From NCBI GenBank assembly GCA_008973525.1, contig WACJ01000046.1, positions 744,001-808,000 on the forward strand: a stretch of 64,000 nucleotides of DNA. The letters run 5' to 3'. The DNA comes from Stenopsyche tienmushanensis. Lineage: Eukaryota > Arthropoda > Insecta > Trichoptera > Stenopsychidae. Below the pieces are notes generated by a model. It searched no databases, had not been told where the DNA came from, and saw nothing but the letters and a program-made list of their open reading frames with translations. Of this stretch, positions 36,141 through 48,540 are shown piece after piece; the first letter of the stretch is position 1; each line of letters opens with the position of its first letter. Both the position numbers and the translations under genes were made by a program.

Positions 36141-37275
36141 AAGAATTGGTTTGAGTTAATACAATACATATTTATGACTCGTTTCATATCTGGATTGAAT
36201 ATATTTTATAAATTTTAAATAAATAATTATTTTATGCACGTATTATATTTTAAAGGGAGCAAATTTCTAATATGCTGAATTTTATTATATTTAATAGCTT
36301 AAATACCCTTGATATTTTTAGTTAATCAATAAAAAGCCTAAACTATGTATATTTGGGTTTTATATCGGTTTTGGATATCGCTCATATGTTTGATATCTTA
36401 GATTACACAGAACTGTAACAACTATGATTGATCACCTCCAACATATCATATACTTGTCCAGCAAATTCATCCCATGTGTTCTTTTATCCATCACGTCGAG
36501 GAAATGTTTGTCAGATGCAATAATCAATTGATACATCTATCCTCTTTACGTCTAACATAAATATTATGTCTTTACATTTCCCCCTGGTCCTGTTTATTTT
36601 GGTTTAGGGGATGAAACTCGGGCTTTGTTGCATACATGGAAGCCTATCAATCAAATAATAATATATCGTGTGCATGCTAAAAATATGCTTCATGGCCTTT
36701 CATATGAATAATTCAAACCACTCGATGCTTTATTTGTAGAATTAATAATAGATATATTATATGATTGTTCAATTTTCTCGAAAATAATTTCATTGAAATT
36801 AGCTTTTATGGCAAAATAACCAAAGAAAATATATTTAATTTTTTTATAACATAATGCATTTTTAAGTAAAAATTATGTTTATATCTTCAATATATAGTCG
36901 ATAAAAAAGATGATTATTACATTACAAGAATACATTTATTATACAAATATTTGTATTATAATATATGCATTTAAGTACTTTTTTGTAGATGTACGTGCAT
37001 GAATATACCTTCTCTGTTATTTCTGATATATAATGTATGATGGTCCAGATCGATTAATAGACCCTTTTCAAAAGCAGAACGTTAAATCAAAATTAATTGT
37101 TTCTGTCTGTATACAAATACAAATGTGTATGTTTAGTTTGTGTATAATTATTAAACCAATTTATATTTTAAATAGAATCTTAATATTTATCAAATTAAGC
37201 CCTCTTTCAAAATGTCAATCAACCAAACTTTTCAAGTAAAAACTTTGGGTCTCACCGGGGTGAGATCTTAGTCAC
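36141..37275. other. AT-rich non-coding sequence
   Basis: No supported feature. The short open frames are AT-rich translation without resemblance to known proteins. Confidence 0.4.
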
Positions 37276-37445
37276 TTAAGTCATGAGGTCTAATCGAAAG
37301 CTCATAGATATGTATGTTGAAGCGACAAAAGATTCGGGATCGAGTGGCAGCAGATCCGTCGGAACGTAGACAAAGATGCCGTAAGTCTGGGCTTGATCAA
37401 TTGGAGGAAAGAGGCTCAGGACAAGACTCTCTAAAAAGGTTATTA
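37276..37445 (+). mobile_element. LINE 3' tail fragment
   Basis: One frame reads RFGIEWQQIRRNVDKDAVSLGLINWRKEAQDKTL, resembling the W..V..D...LG..NWR..AQDR..W C-terminal tail of insect LINE open reading frames. It shares GATTCGGRATCGAGTRGCAG with 55640-55660, where a related tail is found. It is short and lacks a reverse transcriptase core. Confidence 0.5.
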
Positions 37446-40207
37446 TAGGAGCCACCTAAAGTATATTTAATTAATAAGTCAGCATAATATCAAAGGGTTT
37501 CTGCATAAAATCAATCATTTTTCTAAAACGAATTTTGAACTGATTCAAGATATTTTGATAGTAATTTTTCTTGGTTTTAATAATGCCCCAAATCACTTCT
37601 ATTTGAATACTTTTCATCAGATATTCGAGACATCTTCATTCATGTTTCTGCTATAATCATTTCCACAAAAGTCATTTTCACAAGACATCCAGGGTGAGAT
37701 ACATTTTCCCACATAAATTGCTTATTTGGAAATTTTACTTTATAGTATGAAGAAAAATTCGTTATAAGCATCATAGATTTTAATATAGTTTTTGACTTAT
37801 TATCTTCTGATTTTTAGAGCTTTTACACACATCTTCTCTTGGCTTGCTGTCAATTAAATTAGTATAATTCTAATCATTCTTTCATACTGATAAATTATAT
37901 AATATTCTTCATATGGAAAAGCATTCGAGAGACATGACGTGAACAAATAGAGAATTTAATCAGTTTTCCGTCGTATGAAGATAAACCTAAATAGGTATAA
38001 GCTGATTTAAAAAATGAAAAAAATAGAGTGATTGTCAGATTCAATCTTTACAAATCGTTTGAAGTAGAAAGAATATAACTGGGTCAGTAGGTAACGGAAC
38101 TTTTGTCAGGGGGAAATTGCTCCTGTCTTTTAAACTCAGAATGTATGTTGATTCGCATCGCTTCCATCGTACATGCAGAATAAAAAGCATGCATTAAAAC
38201 CGTATTCGTATAAAATTTTATTAAATATTTTTAAATCAGGCCCAATTTTATGTATTATGAGATCCAATATAAAATTAAAGTTAGTATATCCCTAGCGTAA
38301 TTTTTTGCCGTTGAAATCGTTCTTCATCACGAATTTAATATTCGCTATAAAGCCTTAATACTTTGTGGGGGTATAATGATATTTTTTAAGGGTGAAACAT
38401 TCGTCTAATAATCTGAAGAATTAATCAAAAACTTTAGACATTTGAACGCGTCAGGAACGCAACCATAAAACTATTCCGAGTCGGACCTATTTAGCGCTGT
38501 TATCGCAAAATTACCCAGTCACTTTTAAAACACTGGTTAGTTAGGCAAGGTGCCGCATACAAATTAATTTAACATTTTTTTTATTTAGGGATATTTTCAT
38601 GCGTATTTTTCGCAGAAATCGAGGCGAAGGAAATTAATCAGACTGATTGATACGAAAAAAAACCCGCGGCAGTTCTATGTATGCATGACCGTGAATGTAA
38701 TCGATTCTAAATATATTTTTTAAGGGTAGATTGTTACTGAGTGATACGAGTGGTTGTGCCGGTTCATTTTTGTTATAAGTGAGGCTTTTTAATATACTTT
38801 TATGCTTTGAAAGTTGATGGCATGTGGTATTTAATATTTGATTGACCTTGTCAGAGTGATTTGATATATTACGAATGGAAGAAAAACGTTTTTTTGCATG
38901 AAAAAGCATTAGAGTAGTAAAAAATTCAAATTGAAAACTCAAAAATATCATGGTAAATAAAACATGCAAATTAAACAGATTTTTTTAGAAATATGTGCAA
39001 AATATATTAATTGGTGCTTGTTAACTTTTTAGAGCTTAAACATATTTAAATTGTCTTATGAATCTCGGTGGAATATTTTATTAATTTTGAGCTAAAGTTT
39101 ATTGTATTATTCAGTTAATAATTTCTTGGGTTGTATCGTGGGGCAAAAATTACCTGATGCTAATTTGTACTAATCTCAAGAGACTGTTGCGCGCGCAGCC
39201 AACTTTGTATGATACGGAGTAAAAAAATAGAATATTTGGAATTACAACCATTCTTCTTGGCAGTTAAAGATACCTTATATAGGGAGGGGGGGGGGGTTAG
39301 GATTGATATCCATGAAAACGTCAAAATTCCTTGTTTTTTGTCATGCCTGACGATAAGGCTTATCAACATAGTAAAGTCTCGCAGTTAAGATCTTTCAGTA
39401 GCTTAAAGAAACCGATGGTTTTTTGGTTGATAAAATTGATATTCGTTAACATTTATCCCTAAAAGATTTCAATAAAGTAAAATATGCGTAGAATATTAGC
39501 ATCGTAAATAAGGAAGCAACAAAATAAATTTACAAAATTTTGTTAACAAAGTAGTTGATCAATAATTTGGAGCGGCGAGTAATCATGAAAAAGCGAAGAC
39601 TAATTAGGTCATGATTTGATCGTAAGTGTTCCCTTAAAAATAACATATGAGTATTTTAAGCCGAAAATTAAATATAAAATAGTTTCAAATCTGACTGAAA
39701 AATATAATTGCCATTACACATGGTTTTAGGCAGCTCTAAGAAGCTAAGAGAAATTTGCAAAATTGTAAATTTGAGTTCAATATTTCCGTCTAGTTCTAAT
39801 TTTTAATATATTGATTCCGATAAGAAATAGTCATATTTTTACGTATTTTAAGCTATATTGATAGGATATGATGAAAATAATTTACATTAAATTCTTGTCA
39901 TTTATTACGTGATTTATTGAAGAATTTTTACCATCACGCAAACTTTAGCTAAATTTTAGAAAGTCGCCTTTTTCTACTCAATAATATGAAGAATTTCAAT
40001 TTATCATTTTATTTATATAATGTTATGTAATTAATTGAAATAAGCTTTTCGGGTGAACTGAGTAATACTGGGAATTCATATGTAATCAGATTTTTTTTCT
40101 AGAAAAATATATGCATATTTTTCATTGCAACATGCTGGGTTTTGGATGAGTGCAAATATTATTATCACATAATCGATTTGTTAAAAAAAATTGTCAACCT
40201 GCTAAAC
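37446..40207. other. AT-rich non-coding stretch
   Basis: About 2.7 kb without a supported gene. A 111-codon minus-strand open frame (38969-38634) is not recognised. A run of eleven or more G interrupted only by flanking AGG lies at 39281-39296. The last 8 bp (TGCTAAAC) are the target duplication of the adjacent hAT element. Confidence 0.4.
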
Positions 40208-40293
40208 CAGGGGTCGGCAACCTGCGGCTCGCGAGCCACATGCGGCTCTTTGGACGTGAAGCTGCGGCTCTTTATCACAGTTTTACTCCAAGC

Positions 40294-42165
40294 ATGGCAT
40301 CTACTCAAAAAAGGAGAAGAACTGAAGAAGAGCATCGAGAATTCAATCGGGATTGGACGAAGTCGTTCGCTTTCATATTCAACTCAGATGGCCTCCCATC
40401 TTGTCTCATTTGCCACAAAAAACTTGCACACAATACGAAATCAAATTTAGAGAGAAACTTCACTACAAACCAGAAATCTTGAAAAAAAAACCCAAAGATT
40501 TGCCAATATCCGCTAAAACAGTACAAGATAGAATAGCTAAAATGTCTTCAAATGTAACATATTTGCAGGTGGAAGACATTCAACTGGCTTCTGCTTTATC
40601 ACTTGCTATAAATGAGTATTGCAACATAAAAGACACAGCAAACGTGGCTCTTTTTGTCAGGTAAAAAGAAAAACTTCTAGGATTGCTAGCGCTCTCGGGA
40701 CAAACTAGAGGGGAAGATATAGAGAATAACGTGCAAAAATGGCTCGAAGATAATAAGATCAATTTAAATAAAATCTTTTCGATAGCAACTGATGGAGCCA
40801 GAAGTATGACAGGAAATATAGGGACAATAACGATTCTTCAGAGCAAATTAAACCACGAAATACTTACGTTTAACTGCATAATACACCAAGAAGCGCTTTG
40901 TGCCCTAAAATTTCCGGCCAAAATAGTTCAGGTCATGACTTTGGTAATCTAGATTGTTAACAGCATCTTGTCAAAAGCACTCTACCATCGTCAGTTTAAA
41001 GAATTCTAGAACGAAATGAATACTCAGTATTCCGACCTCCTTCTTCAGAATAAAGTGCGATGGCTTTCCAAAGGTAAGGGGTTGAAACGTTTTACTTTGT
41101 GCTTGGATGAAATAAACACATTCCTCAAAGAAAAATATATTAATCACCCTGAATTAGAGAACGACAAATGGTTGCAATTTTTTTTCTTTATAGTAGATAT
41201 CACGGCGAAATTAAATGATCTGAATCTAAAACTGCAAGGAAAGGAAAACCCAACCTATGTTTTAATAGAAGAGTTGAGTTGTTTTGATGAAAAAATAATT
41301 ATTTTTGCAGAAGATATTCAGAGCGGTTAATTACTTCATTTTCATTTTCTAAAGCAATATCGCACTAAAACCAGTGCGATTGTTGACACAAATTACTTCA
41401 GCACAGTTATAAAAAAAATTAAAGATGAATTTTCTGACAGATTTCAGCAATTCAAAACCAACAAAGCCATTCTAGCATTCATAGTAAGTCCTCTCAACAC
41501 AAATAGTAACGAAATCTACATTGAGCCATTTGGAGTTGATACCGAATCTCTAGAAACGCAATTGATCGATTTAAAAAGTAAAGCTTTGTGGAGTGGAAAA
41601 TGTACAGAGTTGAAAAGCAAGTTGGAAGAGTTGGAGGTCCAGAAATGTATGTACATAACGCAATAAAAGTGGACAGCTTTAAAAGAAATGCCGCGAGTTG
41701 AGGCACTTATATTCGACGCATGGAATAGTCTTCTAGATTGCTACAGTGAGGTGAAGAATTTGGCATTTGGAGTCCTGACTATCTTCGGATCGACATATTT
41801 GCAAGAGTAAGGCCCGATTCACACCACGGTGCCGCTAACGGCTCGATCCCGCTCTCGGTCTCGGTCCGGTCAAACACTTTCACACAAGAAACGGAATCGG
41901 AACGATCCGATAGTGTGAATACTCTGACTGTTTCCTGTGTAAGAACATTAGATCGGACCGGGATCGGAGCGAGATCAAACCGTCAACGGCACCACAGTGT
42001 GGATCGGGCCTAAGCGTTCTCTTGCATGAATATAATTAAAAGTAAAGTAAGAAGCCAACTAACAAATGAAAATTTAGAGTCGTGTTTGAAACTTAAAACA
42101 ACAAGTTATGAGCCAAATTTATCCAAACTTTTTAAAACCATGCAAAACCATCGCTCCCATTAAAT
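40294..42165 (+). pseudogene. hAT transposase (GTF2IRD2/ZBED-like), disrupted
   Basis: Translation starts at ATG 40294 with [20 protein letters not shown], then a zinc-finger region [24 protein letters not shown], and ends at a stop at 40482. A deletion or frameshift follows. Later blocks are [20 protein letters not shown] (about 40495), GQTRGEDIENNVQKWLEDNK and IATDGARSMTGN (about 40690-40830). FNCIIHQEALCA (about 40870), [19 protein letters not shown] (about 41040) and [22 protein letters not shown] (about 41210) follow. After the nested MITE, FSCMNIIKSKVRSQLTNENLESCLKL (about 42016) is the C-terminal dimerisation segment. At least four in-frame stops or frameshifts plus the nested insertion abolish function. 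The part expected to hold the first catalytic Asp (family LDESTD) is degraded. Confidence 0.88.
41811..42010. mobile_element. 200-bp MITE nested in the hAT transposase, PIF/Harbinger-like
   Basis: The ends are inverted repeats, GGCCCGATTCACACCACGG at the left and, in reverse complement, GGCCCGATCCACACTGTGG at the right, and complementarity continues inward for much of the element, so it could fold into a long hairpin. It is flanked by TAA at 41808-41810 and 42011-42013. A 3-bp TWA duplication is typical of PIF/Harbinger insertions. It is far richer in G+C than its surroundings and has no coding capacity. It interrupts the transposase between ..FGSTYLQE and AFSCM.., so it arrived after the hAT did. 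Confidence 0.85.
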
Positions 42166-42617
42166 TTATTTGCTCAAATGTATGTTATTGTTTTATTTAT
42201 TTTTAAGTACAAGTTACATTGCTTAAAAAAATTCTACTTGAATAACCATTCAAAACCATCGCTTCCATTGAATTTGTTTGTTCAATTGTTTGTTATTGAA
42301 GTACAAGTTAGTGTTGTAAGTAAATGTTTAATTATTTTGATTTTTTAACTTAATAGGTGTATAATAGGTGATTATCTAATAATACCATATATATATTATC
42401 TAATAATACTACATATATATATATATTATCTAATTTGTTGTTAAAAAATACTACTTATATATGAATAAATAGATTATTTTTACCAAAAAACTTTATTTAT
42501 GCGAGTACTATTTATTGTTGGCAAGAAAAAAAATTGTGGCTCTTTAAACACTTGAAATTTGTAAATTGTAATTTTTGGCTCTTCCGACTCAAAAGGTTGC
42601 CGACCCCTGTGCTAAAC

Positions 42618-43480
42618 TAACGCACAGAGGAGTATGTCGAAGCAATTCGCATAAATATATTTTTTAAATTAATTATTTAATGATGCACACCTACCTTATA
42701 ATTGAAAATTCTTTGATTGCATTGAGGACGGAGTCACATTAACAACTACACGAACGTGTGTGTACGGGGGTTGCTTCGACGCCCGTGTGGGGTCAAATGC
42801 CGGCTCATTCGATTTTTCCGGTTCAATTTTCCGCAACGTTCTGGGGAGTTCAGTCAATAAAAATGGTAAACAACCGAGGCAAGTTGATGAAAATGGCCAC
42901 TTAGATAATTAACGTTGCCGATAAGTTACGAGTCAAAGTTTTTAGTTAGATGAACGTGGCGCTAGGCTCGATTGGAGAGTAGCCTGAAAGCCAACTCGTT
43001 TCGAACAATATCCCCCGGAAAAACGACTCCGAGAAAGTGAGCTACTAGATGATTGATGGCAACCAAAGCCACGTTCACAATGGCTGCTAAAATTTGTCCA
43101 CGAAATCACTGCATCGCTTCTAAAAAAAGTTCATAGTTTGCATGCTCGAAAGAAATAGTTCACATAAATTCCGTTTGGAAAATGTCACAATTTTCTGAGC
43201 TTTGTGTATCTTAATTTCCAAGAAATTTTATTTTGTTTTCATAACAATAAATAATCTTTTATTGAACATAATTAATTAATTTGTACAATTTGGATTTAAG
43301 TCTACATCCTTTCATTTTCCAGACAGATACTCTAATAATGGAGTTTGCACTTTTTAATTATTGATGATTAGTTAGTTAGTTAGGTAACGTATTATTTTCT
43401 ATTTCTGCTTCTGAATTTACAACTTATTTATAGAAGTTTCTTTAGAGAAAATGGCTAGAATTATTTTCGAGATAGAGTTT
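42618..43480. other. Non-coding, G+C-richer island at 42.72-43.10 kb
   Basis: The island has many CpGs, no open frame of note and no repeat ends. It contains ACACGAACGTGTGTG and several CGTT/AACG motifs. Possible regulatory DNA; nothing more can be said. Confidence 0.3.
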
Positions 43481-43485
43481 TCATT

Positions 43486-43716
43486 CAGCGTTTTCTTTCG
43501 CGGACACCCTCATAAACAATTTTTTTTTGTGGACCTCATCCCAACCCTTGTGATTTAATTTTTAAAACAAAACAAACATTTCTTGGTCAAAATAGATATA
43601 ATCTTCTTATAGTTTTTTCAGTAATTTCACGAAATTATCTTGTTCAACTACGGGAAAAAAAATTATATCTTGGCGGACCCCCAGAAATGACTTCGCGGAC
43701 TGTTTAAGAACCGCTG
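43486..43716. mobile_element. Short hAT-type MITE (ends only)
   Basis: The right end in reverse complement reads CAGCGGTTCTTAAACAGTCCG followed by CGAAG and a GGGGGTCCGC block. The left end reads CAGCGTTTTCTTTCGCGGAC. The CAG(T/C)GGTTCTTAAAC...GGACCCCC pattern is shared by many hAT elements. Flanking 8-mers (TTTTCATT and ATGTAAAG) do not match, so the left edge is uncertain or the copy is rearranged. No coding is present. Confidence 0.5.
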
Positions 43717-43724
43717 ATGTAAAG

Positions 43725-46700
43725 GATAAATATAATATAAATAATTAAATCTTGAATAATTAGAACTGAATATATATTAATAATATAATTTATTAAAATT
43801 AAAATAATCAATAATGGAAATTACCTTGACGTTTATTAACTGGAAGCTTGGAAATCCCAAGTTGGAATACACAACTCTAATAAAAAAATTGAAATCTGGG
43901 AGTTCCAGTCTAGGTATTTGGTAAATATATAGGGAGAGATATAAAAATACTCAATAATTTTGTCTGAAAACTTGATTATATAAGACAACTATCAGGTTGA
44001 AAAAAGGGTAAAGATTGCAACATAATTAGATTACTACAAGCGAATAAATTCTGCATAAGAATGGCGAAACTTACATATTATATTAACACAAAAATCAACC
44101 AAACTATTTTTGGCGTAAGACGTAATTTTCTAACCAGTTTCGTTAGCTATTAATTTTGATTTATATTGCATTTCACTTCAACAAATTAATATTTTCAGAG
44201 CATACCCACGTATACAAAAAGACGATACATGATTTGATCTTCATCGTTGACTGATCAAACTTTGTCAGAGTTATAAATCAATTTTATCATAGTTACTGTT
44301 TAAAATTCTAAAGTATCCAATAGAAAATCCAATCATTATTTTATTATTTTTTTTCCTGTTTTGTGTTTTTGTGTTCATTGGGAATTTTTGGAATGGTTAT
44401 TTCAACAGGATAATTTTTGCTATATTTCCCGTGTAATATGATATTTCTAGTTCTGTTCTACATTACATCACCTTTTATAGACCAGGGAATTATACAAATG
44501 TTTAAACTCATCATATTGAGAAATCATAGGAAAGAATTTGGGAAAATATGTACGACGAATCTGTTGAAGTCATTAAAACTTTTCTAATAAAAAAAAGAAG
44601 GACCGTTATCATTGAATGTGTGCTGGATAAGTTTTTTTTATCAGAATCTATGTAACGTGCAATTCTAATCTAGCCAGCTGAAAATAAAGTGGAAAGCAAT
44701 GGCAGAGCATGTGATTTCCATCAAAAAGAAATATTTTAATGATATGAATAAAAATGGTACTAGAAAATAGCTCGCTTTAGTCGTAAAAAGTGCATTTCAT
44801 TATATATTTTAATTAGTAAATCTCTTATAAACAGAAGAAAATAAAATTAAAAATGAAAATAAATCCAAGATACAAGATCGCCAAAAATGTATAGGTTCGG
44901 ATCCTCTTTTTTTGGGTCTTCGGCTGATATTTATTATTTTTTTGGTAAAGGTTTAAATAACATGCAATTTTTTTTACATAAAATTGAAATTAACATCCAT
45001 GTGTAAGAGATTTATAGTCACTTGCTACGTATTTACTTTCCATATGTTTTTTTTTTAAATTTGAATATTCAAACATCATAACTTTAAAACTGTTTGATTG
45101 ATTATATTTGTGGAAGTATGCATGATGAGAGAAAATACAATCAAAACATTATTAAAATATCATAACACTTTAAAATTTACAGCGATTTGAATAATGATGC
45201 ATGTGTTGTGAACAAAATCTTGCGTGTCAAGCAGTAAATGGCACGCGGCAGTTCCCCGACAGAAATGTGTTAATATTTTTCTTCGACAAAAAATTAGAAT
45301 ACTATAGTTTTAATACTTTGCAATTTTATCTCATTTTTTTGTCTTAGCAACATGCTTTATATAACATGATATTTACAGACACATAAATGTATCACAAATT
45401 GAAATAAACGATGAGGTCTTATCAACTGCAGTTATTTATAGCACGCTCTTAAACTCACAGTAAAGATAAGAAATATATATTTTTATCGACATTATAAAGT
45501 TAACCGCAATATTTATGTGCAGTTCTTGTCATATGTTGTCGTCGTGTTATCGTGGCTACAATAGACGAAGTAATCTTTTTTACGATTTCCCTTTAAATGC
45601 TTCTTCAATACTGAATTTCGATTTCGAATCACGCACCCTAAGTTAATCTTGAAGAAATTAAAGAAACACCGTCAAAGCAACAGGTGTTTGCGAAAAGTCT
45701 GAATTAATTAAGGGATATTTAAAAGCGATTTTAAATTATCTTGATAATAATCATAATGGGTGTTTTTGGATTCAAATTGAGTTGAAAAATTTTATAGTGA
45801 GATATGTGGCCGTAGCTTTAGTAACATACTTGTATGTGTTTATTACCTATTTGGAATGGAAGGCTTTTATTGTAGTTACAAACTGAAGTCAGGCTCGACA
45901 TGGGGCCTTATTGAAAATAAACCCATATATTAAAATTATACGATATTGCTTCAATCTCATATTGCTCGGGGATACCATAAATCCAAATTTACCCAAATCG
46001 GTTTATGTTCGCCCATTTATATGTTTGCAAATATAAATGGGGGTTCTTTCATAAAAATAAAAACAATAAAATTAATCTTTACCTGATACAGCATCTTTTT
46101 CTTTGTGTGTTTAGTTAATAACAATATTTTTAATAGAACATGTATTATAATTCACCAAAATTACGTATATTATTATATGATTTGATGAAAATTAACATAA
46201 TTCCACGAAGATCTTTCACCCACGAATGCTCAGAATATTGTGTGGAATCAATGAAAGAATTTTGCGGAATTATAAGGGTTACGAGTTTTTTCTGATATTT
46301 GTTTCTATGACTACGAATGGCACGGAAAGAATATTTCATGTCCAATTTGCATACAATTAGCATACATTATGGATGATAACTGTGAGGAAAGATCCCGTTT
46401 ATTAAAAATGAATGTTGTAGAAATGGAAAAGAATCTCAGTTACCACATTCGCGGGATAGACGTTGAATCGAAGACTCAAATCGTGCTGGGAATTTTTCGC
46501 CTGCAAGAACTGCTAAAATTATTTTTCACCAGCGATATGATATTTTTTTCTATGTCTGCTTGAATTTTTGGAAAAATATATGTGCTTTAATTTCTAACTC
46601 TTTTTATACGACGGTGGGAATTAAGTTTAACGCCGTGGAAAGCTCAAATTTAATAAGAATTATATATCGTGATTCTGGTAAAATATGATTTTGCATATTT

Positions 46701-48125
46701 TTTATCCATTGAATATACGCTCTTTGGTATTGCTTTTGAAAAATGTACAACCCATTTCTTGAACAAAAATGCATTAATTTTCTGATATGATATATATTTT
46801 GGATTTTTTTTCATTATCAGATTCATTTTCGCTGTAACTCAGTTTGATTTCTTTGTCTTTGGAATTTTTATCAGAGTAATTTGACATCTAGGCGAGATAA
46901 AATATTAGAAAATGATAGTAAAGATTTTTGTAATATTGATTATGAAGTTCAATTTTTATTAAATTGATGATTGCGGAAAATCTATAAAGTTTATAGAAAC
47001 TTCACTGAATGTCGCCACACTGTCACCTATTTTTTAAAAACATATAATGATAGAAAAACATAATAAATTTATGAAAAACTTTGAAAGCCCAAAAAATACT
47101 TAGATAAATAATAGATCCTTTTTTAGCTAATTGATACTATTTTTTTGCTATAAAAAATTATCGAAGGATTGAATACTTTTTACTTTAAGACAAAGATTTG
47201 ATTATAATTTGCAAATAAAATATAATGAAAAGATTATCAATATATTATATATCATGTAATAAGCTAATATTATATATGGAAATTTACATAAAAAATAATA
47301 TTCTGAAGGACGTTAGATTGTCATGTTATTATTTCTCAGCTCGCATAAAATTGGTAGCGAGCCTCATGCAACCCACAGGTCACGAGTTGCTCATCAATCT
47401 TCAGCAAAACATCAAAATGATATTTTAAGTTGAAATATTTTCCTATTTGAGGCTTTCATTGCAATGGAAAATAAATTTTCGATGAAATTTGACAACGTCA
47501 AGATTTAATTATTTTCAAAAAGAACTACACCCATGATTAAATTGAAAAACTTGTGTGTAGAAAGAGCGAAACCATTTTCGAAAGTCATTAGCTGGGTATT
47601 ATACAAGTTTTCTACGTTTAAAACGTAAACTTATTCAGAATTTTCAATTGGATACGACTCGGGGTTTTCAGGCTTTTCCCCATACAAAATAGGAAAATCC
47701 TTGTAAGCGTATAATGGCAAGGTCTGCCGTCAGGGACTTCAATTAAGCCTTTTTACAGTTTTCAGTATCGATTGTGGCTTACACAGCCATTTTGTATGAT
47801 CATCCATTGTGAAATAAAACGCAGCTGCTACTAAAGTTAACATTCCTTTACACATGTTTCCTCATACGATCATATAAGGTTTATGTATAGTCAAAAGCGC
47901 TCCGGATTATCTGAGGATATATCAGGACGTTCTTTCCTGGACCCATTCATATTCGGAATTTCACGTTATTTGGCCGCAATTTTGAAGCAGCGGACTTACA
48001 ACATGTGGATGTATCATATTGCCAATTGAAGATAGGGATTATAAAAATACACCGGGATAACAGTTAAAAAAATGAAATTGTAAGTATAAGTTAAACTACC
48101 TTAAAAACAATTTTCTTAAATGCGT
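43725..48125. other. Long AT-rich non-coding stretch
   Basis: About 4.4 kb with no supported gene. A 64-codon plus-strand frame at 46369-46563 (MDDNCEERSRLLKMNVVEME..) starts with ATG and has protein-like composition in its first half, but no family, exon partner or donor was found. Blocks at 47.3-47.45 kb are slightly richer in G+C. Confidence 0.35.
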
Positions 48126-48129
48126 ATAA

Positions 48130-48540
48130 ATATTTATGATCCACCAGTTCCAAATTCTTGTTGGAAAGCAGTTTGGCACGAATGTGTTACAGATGGAAAA
48201 ATAATAAAACTTCGACATTGTCAGCTGAAATCATTACTTTGGCAAATCAACTTGGCAGAGAAGGCTTTGGTACTTTTCTCAAAATGATGTGTATTAATTG
48301 CTTGAGGTTACTTCCTTGAATGATATTATTAGTTTGATGTTATATGCCAGCAAAGAACAGAAGACGATATTGAAGTGGAAGAAACTCCTGCCCCCTTTAA
48401 TGTAAATATTTTACAAGAAGCTATGCGACTTTGCAATAAATTAGAAAATCTATTTATTGTACATGACTCAAATTCTGAACGAGCTTTCAAATTCCAGCAC
48501 GAGTTTAAGAATTGCATGTCTCTATATCACAACTGAGTAA
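48130..48540 (+). pseudogene. pogo/Tigger transposase C-terminal relic, second copy
   Basis: Blocks are DPPVPNSCWKAVWHECV (about 48138), STLSAEIITLANQLGREGFG (about 48215) and, after frameshifts, EVEETPAPFNVNILQEAMRL, CNKLENLFIVHDSNSERAFK and a stop at 48537. It aligns block by block with the relic at 29.36-29.87 kb but is diverged, so the two come from different old insertions or subfamilies. The catalytic domain is absent in both. Confidence 0.72.

Larger units (their letters stand above)
40208..42609 (+). mobile_element. hAT transposon with intact ends and 8-bp target duplication
   Basis: The ends are perfect 16-bp inverted repeats, CAGGGGTCGGCAACCT at the left and AGGTTGCCGACCCCTG at the right. 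An identical 8-bp duplication, TGCTAAAC, lies at 40200-40207 and 42610-42617. This is the hallmark of hAT insertion. The interior carries a broken GTF2IRD2/ZBED-like transposase on the plus strand. A 200-bp MITE is nested at 41811-42010. In the 3' part, a segment starting CAAAACCATCGC occurs twice 108 bp apart (42143 and 42251), followed by TATA-rich simple repeats. Perfect duplication and end repeats suggest this insertion is younger than the other DNA elements in the window. Confidence 0.93.

Noticed and set aside
38634..38969. 111-codon minus-strand open frame
   Set aside because: No domain, no splice context and no compositional contrast with the flanks.
40305..40526. 73-codon minus-strand frame in the hAT element
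   Set aside because: Antisense shadow of the transposase N-terminus.
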